From Undaria pinnatifida (lineage: Eukaryota > Sar > Phaeophyceae > Laminariales > Alariaceae): DNA of 64,000 nt. Below are positions 44,801 to 53,800 of this stretch, piece after piece. The notes below the pieces were generated by a model. It saw only the letters and a list, made by a program, of their open reading frames with translations. It had not been told where the DNA came from and searched no databases. Made by a program: the position numbers and the translations under genes. The stretch is from contig JABAKD010000022.1 in assembly GCA_012845835.1 (NCBI GenBank), forward strand, positions 12,182,718-12,246,717, in the 5' to 3' direction. Positions within the stretch are counted from its first letter, which is position 1. Each line of letters opens with the position of its first letter.

Positions 44801-47800
44801 CTTCGCGAGGTGAGCGGATCGAATCGCTGCAATATCACCCCTGCCTGGTAGACGAAAACCCGACGTATTCCGCCACAGTTATGTAGGGCTGCGAAGGTCT
44901 TTTATCTTTAAGACGACGGACATGCGCATGATATGGGTACCCTCCGCCCCCCCCCCTCTCTCTCTAGAGAGACTTCTCAACCGCCCGTACGGTACTGTTC
45001 TGACCCTGCGGCTGGATGCGGCACGTGGTCGTCTGATGTTGAGGTGCTTGTGCGACCGTGCATCTTCAGCGATGAGCACGCCGCAACTGTACGCTGCACT
45101 ACCCTTTGAGATTTTCGCTGTCTGCCCGGTTTGTACGAGTGCGGGGCTTTCCCGCAGCCACGGCCATCTCCCAACCCGGCCCACGTGAAAACGCAAAGCA
45201 ACCCTCTATCGGATCGGCTTAGCTGTCTGTGCACTTGGCTGTCTGCCCTCGATAGCCCCCGCCAAACACTAAACCGGGTGTGTGGTAGTATCCACCGGGT
45301 GTGTGGTGGTATCCACCGGGTGTGGTAGTATCCACCGGGTGTGGTAGTATCCACTGGGTGTGGTAGTATCCACCGGGTGTGGTAGTATCCACCGGGTGTA
45401 GTAGTATCCACCGGGTGTGGTAGTATCCACCGGGTGTGGTAGTATCCCTCACGTTGATTCAATGCTTCCGTTTCCGTCGCTGCAGGGAGTCCTGGTGCCG
45501 GTGCGAGTGATGAAGCACAACGATGCGGGAGTTCGAGTAAGGCTCGAAGGCGGGCCGGGGCTGTTTGGTTTCGTCCCCGCTGACTACGTGACGGATGACA
45601 TTCTTCCCATGGATCCCATCACGGGCCAGGTGCGGCTGTTGGTGTTGTGGTCGAGGTGTTTTTTGTTTGTACTGCTTGGTTTGATTTACGATGGAAACTT
45701 TGCACGGACGGATGTGTTTTTCTGTCTGTCTTAATCTTTTGTTGTTGCTGTTGGTATGTTGATGTTTCGGTCAATGGATGGTGTTCCATGGTTTCGCCAC
45801 TTCGTTGTCGTTCGCGGGCAACGCTGTGGTACGGTCCTTTTTGTTTAGTGGCGTGTCTTACCTAGTACACTTTTAACTTTTGATAGGCTTGGAGCATGCA
45901 CGCTTAGTTCCGCAGGCTCACCAACAGTTGGCTTAGCGAACCACAACGACATCACGCCCTGTTCCCCCGAAGTCCCGAAGGAGTTTTGGAAACACCATGG
46001 CACCACGTACCGGTTATGACGGTGTATAACGCCACCACGACAGTGTGTAACAACGGGAAGCGCTTTATTCACTGTCATTTACGGTACTCATCCAGGGGAC
46101 GTAAGATAACCACCACCATATAAAAAAAACACTATCAAACCGATCGGGACTTGGGGGAGCTGTACTTGATGTCGTGGTGGTTCTCCAAGCCCATTGGAAC
46201 CGTGCTGTATACCGGGTACCTGGTATGCCACTGTGTAAACCCTCCGGGACTTGAGGGGAACAGTACTTGAAATCGTGGTAGTTTCTCTAAGCCTCTTGGA
46301 ACCGTACCGTGTATGACGATGTATGAACAATGGTACGCATGATGGCGAGTCAACCACCCCCATGTAGCACCGATTGCCTTTGAGTAGGGCTGTTCCCCTC
46401 ACGTCCCGAAGGGTTTAATGGTATTAATAGTTTGCATGGTGGCGAGTTGACCCCCCCCCATGTAGCACCGGTTGCCGTTACGTATGCCGTACGCCAAAGT
46501 CCTCCCTGCCCACTTTTTTGTGATCCACCTTATTGTGTTTCAATCATTACTGTTAATATGACCAGGATAACGGCAGTGGTATAACTCCATTTTCTTTCCG
46601 ACTAGCATGAAAAAAAAAGCACGGCGGCGTATTTTATAGAATTATTGTAACGACGTCAGCTGTGAGTTCGACGAATTTAGGGTCGTTGTTCGTCTTCAAG
46701 CTGCGTACTACATTGATCGCCCGTTTTTTGTGAGTTTCATATGTCAGGACCTAATATAAGACCGGTCGCCCCGGGGCCGTATCAGGTTATCCTCGAGCCT
46801 GGTATACGTCAGTTTCGTGAGTTCGAGCCCCGCCGAGTGCATACTTGTATAAATCCGTTGGGACTTTTTCTTGTGCACAAATTGACTTGCGGAAAGCGCG
46901 AGAGCGTGAGTTGCAACACTCGATGAAAAATCGACGAGCAGTGGGATTGCTGAACCCTATGCGCGATAAAAATTGAAGACAAGAACCGGGGGGGAGAAGG
47001 GACGGTACCTGCGACCACGGCTTATCCAGAAGCTGGAAAGTAGGATTGTGAGAAAGAAGAAAAAAAGGAAAAGGATGACCTTGTATTTCATTACCTATTC
47101 GCAACATGAACACCAGCACAACGGCTATATAACTGTAATGCAATAACTTAACGCTTGTAAAACAAGGGTTTGCGAGTGGCCCTGAACGGCTGGAATAGAA
47201 CATAACTGTAATGCAATAACTATAATACTTGTAAGCAAGTATAGGAGGGCCATTCGCGCGAGTGGCAATGAATCGCTGGAATAGAACGCCCTAAACGTGA
47301 CTAGCTAGTACTGGCTAGTATCCCCGCATGATACCGCAGCCTTGCGCCTGTTCTATCGCCGACGAAGTTCTTTTCGCTTTGTGCTCATCATTTGTTTGTC
47401 CTCTCGCTTTTCGTCCGGCCATATGTGTTTTTGCCTGTGTTTTTTGCGTTGCCGCGTGATGTTGTGCCGCGTTGTATGATAGAGGACGAGCATGAAGGAG
47501 GTGGTGAAGGAGAACCAGCTGATGGAGGCGGCCATCATGAAGGTCGACAAGGGTCGCTACGAGCTCAAGCTGTCCCTCAGGAAGAGCGACACCACCCGCA
47601 ACCCGGACATGGTTAGTACCGTACTGAATCGTCTGCTAGGTTACTAGGTTACTAGGTTACTAGGTTACTAGGTTACTAGGACACTAGGTTACTATTTATA
47701 GGTTGTGACTGCCATAGGGTACTAGGTTGTGGTTACTAGGTTACTAGGTTACTATTTATAGGTTGTGACTGCTATAGGGTACTACGTTGCGGTTGCTAGG

Positions 47801-50800
47801 TTACTAGGTTACTATTTATAGGTTGTGACTGCCATAGGGTACTAGGTTGTGGTTGCTAGGTTACTAGGTTGTGACTGCTAGGTTACTAGGTTATGACTAC
47901 TAGGTTACTAGGTTGTGACTGCTAGGTTATTGGGTTATGACTGCTAGATTGCGATTGCTGGGTTACTGGGTTTTGACTGCTAGGCTACTACGAGCTGGGC
48001 CAGCCAATAAGCGCACAATCAACCATGGAGTCGTATCTCGTGAACCACTGCGAGTTGAAATGTGCATTTTAGAAGGACTGGCTCTTAGGTAATCCTCTCC
48101 TTTTTCTCGCCAAATAAAGTTGTACCGATGCACGCCCTTCCCCGCCGCCCCGCCACGGGCTCAAGCTGTCCTCCAGGAAGCGCAACACAACCCGCAACCC
48201 GGACATTGTTTGTATCGTACAGCATCTGCTAGGTTAAGGCCTGCCTGTCCCGCAAGATGACGTCGTCTATGCACGCCGCCCCAGCCCCGAGGGCGTTGCC
48301 CCGACCCACGCTCGCGCGCCGCCCGGACCCGACCCTCCCTACCCCGCCCCCATCTCTTGACTGCGCGAGCGAAATATGCGCGGCGCTGTCGCTGGTATGT
48401 AAGTCATTGCTTTCGCCGCCCGGGTTTACTATCTGGCAACGTTCATATATTATGCCGTTGGGATGACCTTTAGCTGTACGCGTGCACCGAAATACGATCA
48501 AATGCTTTGTCGCCGAGCAGTGGGATGGACCTTTGGGCGCCGCGAGAGTGTACAGGGCGTCTGGCTGGAACCGGCCGAGCACGCTGCCGCGCTTGGATGA
48601 CAAGTTCGACGCCGAGAGGGCGAAACGGGAGGCTCGCGAAAGAATCAAGGAGGCGCTCAGAAAGGTCGGTCGTGTACAGGGGCGCGCTGCATATTTTTTC
48701 TTGCATCGCTGCGGGCTATATACGCCGGGTATGTCGATGTTTTCTCGGGGGGTGATAAGGCGCTGCGCTATGTTTTTTATCGATTCACTGCGAGATGCGT
48801 TTAATGTGTCGATGCTTCTCGATTCGCGTCGAGTTGCGCAGTATGTGTGGCGCGTTTTTTGTTGGCGGAGACAGCACCGCGTTGCTGTGCGTGTTTTGGC
48901 GCGTTGCGATTTTATGCACGATCACTTTGTCGAAGCAACAGTCAGACTGATGATAGTTCACGAACGATAGCTCACTTGTGCTGCGACTGTCTGTGAGGTT
49001 GTTTTTACCACGTTGCTGAGACAGTTTAGACCTGTCGTGTGTAGCATGTGTTTCGCCCATCGCTCATAAAATAGTTTAGAAAATAGGTATCTGGTAGGTA
49101 CCAACCTTTGCGATTAGCAGACGTGTATACCTTCCATCTTTCGCGCGATTGGGAGAGCCTCTGTCGAGAATGCATGGCATTTCAGATTGTCGTGTTCTCT
49201 ATAGCACCAGTTGTATCGTACCAGTGGGTTCGGCGGTCTCATCTAGGTTTTATCTCCATTATGCTAGCAATTGTTTCTGCATAAATGGGCGTTTTCAAGA
49301 CTGCAAGAATAGCATAATTGGACCTTTTTTTCGAGCGTAGAGTGTTATCGGAGGAAAACATGGTACTCAAAAAAGCTTTTTTCGTACTCCTTTGTCCAGG
49401 TACTCAAACAAGTTTTTCTTATACTCCTTTGTCCAGCCAAAAACGAGGAAAGTTGGGGGAAAGCAGAATGGATGTAAGCCTAGGTTAGTCTTGTACCGGA
49501 CGGATTTTCATACCTGTGGTGATTTTGTTGACGCTAAACCGTAACCTTCACCTCACGGTTGCGTTCGGAGTTCATAGCGCCGAGCGCCAACCATTCTGAA
49601 GATCCGTTATTGATGACAGACCTCATAAAGACCGGGCGTCGTTTACCGTGTTTTCGTTGGTGTACGATAGCTATGTACCCTGTCTTCCACATGAAAGTCT
49701 CGAATGTACAACTTCATGATCAATGCCTCTCAGGCGAATGATCGGGCAAGTAGAGGAGGAGGCGGGGGAGGAGGGGGGGGCAAAGGCGACTCCTCCACCG
49801 CGCGAGTGGGCGTACGCCACCCCCGCAGCATCATGCACCCTCAGTTCAAGAATCTGACGCACCTCGAAGCCGAGCAATTCCTGAAGGAGGTGAGTTGATG
49901 CCGCATGCAGTAGAGTTTACACCTTGTTCGAGGAAATTGTGATGGGGCACCCTGTGCACGAGACGAAGGGGATGTTATCCTTGTCCCTAATATGGTTGAC
50001 CGGGTTAGGGATATAGGGTTAAGGTTGGGCGTAATTTACAGCGTATTTTTTTGTTTTCGTTTTTCTTATTTTCATGATCTGTTTTTTTTGTGGTGTTCTC
50101 GTACCCGGTACGCTAGCTTTTCACTTGCTTCACCTGGATTGATTGCGGTTGTTTTTTTGTTATCTCTATCTCGCAGTCTGTGACCACATAACTTGTATCT
50201 CCGGGAGGAAGAATCAGCACGGACACTGGGTGTACTGATGTCGTTGGGTAGAAAGAAGAACGAGGTCAAATGTGAAGACAGCATACTTATCAACATTTTT
50301 CTCACAGAAGTGGTAAGCTGTGTGTTGGGAACGGGGGCGTTAAGGTTTGCCGTCAGTCAGCGCGTTTTCCGTCGGTAGCAGACGCATGCTGTGGTAGGGT
50401 GGACCTGATTTTAGGAGGCTCTTTTTTCGAGATCTCTACGCCTTAACCCGCCGACTGTCTTTGACCCATTTCCAACTCCTGAGATGGTCCTAGTCCTACT
50501 TCAAATGTTTTGTTTCCATGTCGAGACTGCGGCGCTAAAAGGTTTAGTAATAAGTGAAAAATTATCAACCCGATGCACAATCAATCCCATGGCGCCGGTA
50601 GATGAGGAATACCAGTAGCTTTTGTAAAATTCACCTGGTACTCAAACGGAATAGGGTATTGTGGTCGTTACACTACACTAGTTCAGAAGCCGCCGCCAGC
50701 AAAGATTATTTGATGGCTTAGAAATGCTACACCCTATCGTAGCACGCGTTGAACCATGTTTAGATGTCCCGATGTTCCGTTTCGGAGGCACTTTGATATA

Positions 50801-53800
50801 CGTTACTGGTATGCTGTTCTTGAAACAAAGGAGACTATGCTACGTAAAGCGGAACAGCCGTTTCCTCTCGTCGTCAGCTCACGTTCTGTTGTTGTTATTT
50901 TTTTTGTGTGTTTCGTTGGTGTGTCTTTTGTCAGACGAGCGACAGCCGAGGGGAAGCGTTGATCCGGCCCTCGAGCAAGGGTCCGGACCACCTCTCGTTG
51001 ACGTGGATGTGGATCGAAGGGGAGTTCATGCACACGGACATCAAGGTATGATTGCTGCTTTGATACTCGTACGCAGGTCAAGTAGATAGCTCCAGAGCTT
51101 GGTTCCAGAGCTGGTTGATATATGAAAAGCAGCCTTCAACTTGTGAGCGTCGGTTTGGAGCCCGAAAGGCGGCATACCTAGGCCCGTGAAAGCCGCCACA
51201 GCAAATGCCCGAAGCCCTGACTCGCTCGCCGTGTTTGTCCTGCGGAAGTAATGTGTAGGCCCGTTTTCGATTGTGCCAACGATTTGGCAACAAGCTATAA
51301 TGCTTGAAATCAGTATGGGATTTTCATGGGTCATGACCGACCCGCGGATCATTTCAGGAGGTTATCAAACCCTCGCGGATCGGGTTGGGCCGGGTCAAGA
51401 GGTGAATGAAATATCACGGGTCGGGTCGGGTCGGGTCGGGTCAGGAGGGTTTTCAAGTCTCGCGGGTCGGGACGGGTAGCTACCCTGACTCGACCTGACC
51501 CAGTAAAATACCTTGAAACTGTGTAATGGATCGATTTTTTGGCGGTGGTAAGAACAGCTGCGCCTACGTTTTGCGAATATACCACTTGTAATTTGTATGG
51601 GATCATTTTTGAAGTAAATAGCAACAAAGGTGCACTTGCAGTTGTTCCCTGGTTTTGGGAACAGACTAGAAGCCGAGTGGGATCATTTAGGCAGTATGAC
51701 ACAAGTACTGGAGGCTTTTTTGCCTACTGACTGTAGAAGAGAAGATGAGACACCTTCACCCCTCCCCTCCGTCCGTCCGCGATATAACTCGGTTCGCCAC
51801 CGTATTCGCAGGAAATCGGCAAGCAGCGCGGGACCATGCTCGCGCCGCGCCTCAAGATCGGAGGGGAGGAGTACGAAGACTTGGACGAAATTATCTCGAG
51901 GAGGGTGTCTGCATGCAATGATTTGGTCAACGACCTGCTCGCCACCCCAAAGGTGACTTAGCCTTTTTTTCTGCCGCAAAAATTATCCTACACTAATTTC
52001 CAAGTAATTTACTCCAAGAAGTGGATACAATTCTGAAGGGGTTAGTCTAGGCAGCACAAATAATCTTGTTTAAATTGAGCAGAAAACTATTTGTTAAAAT
52101 TATCTACTATTACTTAGTTCGGTTAACTGCACTGACCGGAGGGATGGAAACGACTTAAATCGTGATTTTTCACCCAGGCATAGGCTGCGTGCTGCTGAGG
52201 GATCGTACTCGACGCGCAGTTTGCGGAGTTTATCCCGCGCGTGGTCCCCCCCCTGCTTCGGCGCAGGAGGGCTTTTAGTGCTTTTACCAGGTCCCATGCT
52301 CACATTGAATGGTCGGCGGCAGCGCGAGATAATAGTGTGGTAATATCGTGACCCAAACAGATGAATCTAAGATTGGAAAATAAAATCACACATCTTACAG
52401 ATCATGTAGATCATATATATGACATAGATCGTATATATCGTATAGATCATCTACATCATCTAGATCGTCTACAGTACCTCCTTAATCTGTCGTTATGATA
52501 TATTGTGCAGGATCTGTATACAGAGTACGGGTCCAACCCTGGAAGTATTTGCCAGATCATGCAGATCCTACGGTTCCCACCCGGTAACATGCCCTAGACC
52601 GCACAGATCTTCCTTGACCTATCTCAACCATTAAGCGGGAATCGGCGATCTGCTCGACGTGCGCAAACTTTGTTCCAACATTCTTGGTTGAAGCATTTGC
52701 CAAGTTCCGTGAAGAGACGGGATCAGTCCTGGAAGCCTAACCGAAAGCCGCGAGAACCGGGTAGGCAAGAGTAAAAATGCAGAGAATAAATAACTTGACA
52801 GTATCTAACCTTTGATGATGGTTCCCGCGCTTTGTTCGGCTACACGACAGTACCACCCTGGCACGACAGAAGAGGTGGAGAAGCTGCTACTGGAGCAGAA
52901 GGAGGCGTCGCCGAACCGCATCCCGTACTTGATGTGCAGGAAGGGCCCGCCGGGATACGTCAACCTCATGTACCTTCCTGGCAGAACGTGAGAAGTGGAC
53001 CTGGTTCGGCGAAGAAAATCGTAGGCCTACACGGGTCACGCATGGCCAGTGTTGAGTGTTAATCCTAGTGCAACTCCTAAAATGATTAAAAAAAAAATCC
53101 AATTCCCGTATCCGGAGTCTCCAAGCGTACAGCAAGTACAGCATGCAGGTCAGTGGGTGGTCAAATATAGTACGCATTTTTAAGATGGACGTTTATTTGT
53201 TTACACCTGCGAGGAAGACAATAGTGCTAGGCTTTAGTGTGGAACACTTGGCCAACACTCTTTGCCGCGGGCGGTTTCCTTTGCTTGCCATGTCTCCTGA
53301 CCTTTGGCGGCAACAAGATATCATGTGTGTGTTTGCTTCTCGTAGGCGTCGATTTGTATTTCTGCAAACACCCGCCCCCCCCCGATCAACGCATTCACAA
53401 CCCTCTTCATGCTAATTTTAACGATTTCGTACTAATTCAGGACAGACGATGTGGAACTCTTTCGGCGAGCAGCACGCAGGCCCACACGTATCGCCTTGGG
53501 CAGATGTTATATCCCATTCCCGATGCCTGTTAGGCCTTTTCCATGTCCTATATGACCACGAGTCCGACAATACATATAGGCTTGATAGGAACGCCTAAAT
53601 ATAAACTCGAGCATGAGAAGCGCGCTCGCATCATAGTGTGCGCGCAGCATGTGACAGTGCGTGCTACGCGCGTTTGTTGCAGGTACTTGCGTTGGAGTCC
53701 GACACAGTCTGACATTTCACAGCGCCACCCCTCCAACCTAGTAGCCCGCTTGGCTTGGAGTGGAAATGCTCCATGGTTGTAATAATTTTCACCGTTTTTC

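Noticed and set aside
45276-47995. Tandem repeats that superficially resemble a CRISPR array
   Set aside because: Units are contiguous with no unique spacers and lie in introns of a eukaryotic gene.
48477-48520. Acceptor at 48474-48476 (CCTTTAG) for SPT6 exon 34
   Set aside because: It has a good consensus but puts the exon out of phase with exon 33, whereas acceptors at 48517 or 48520 keep the frame.
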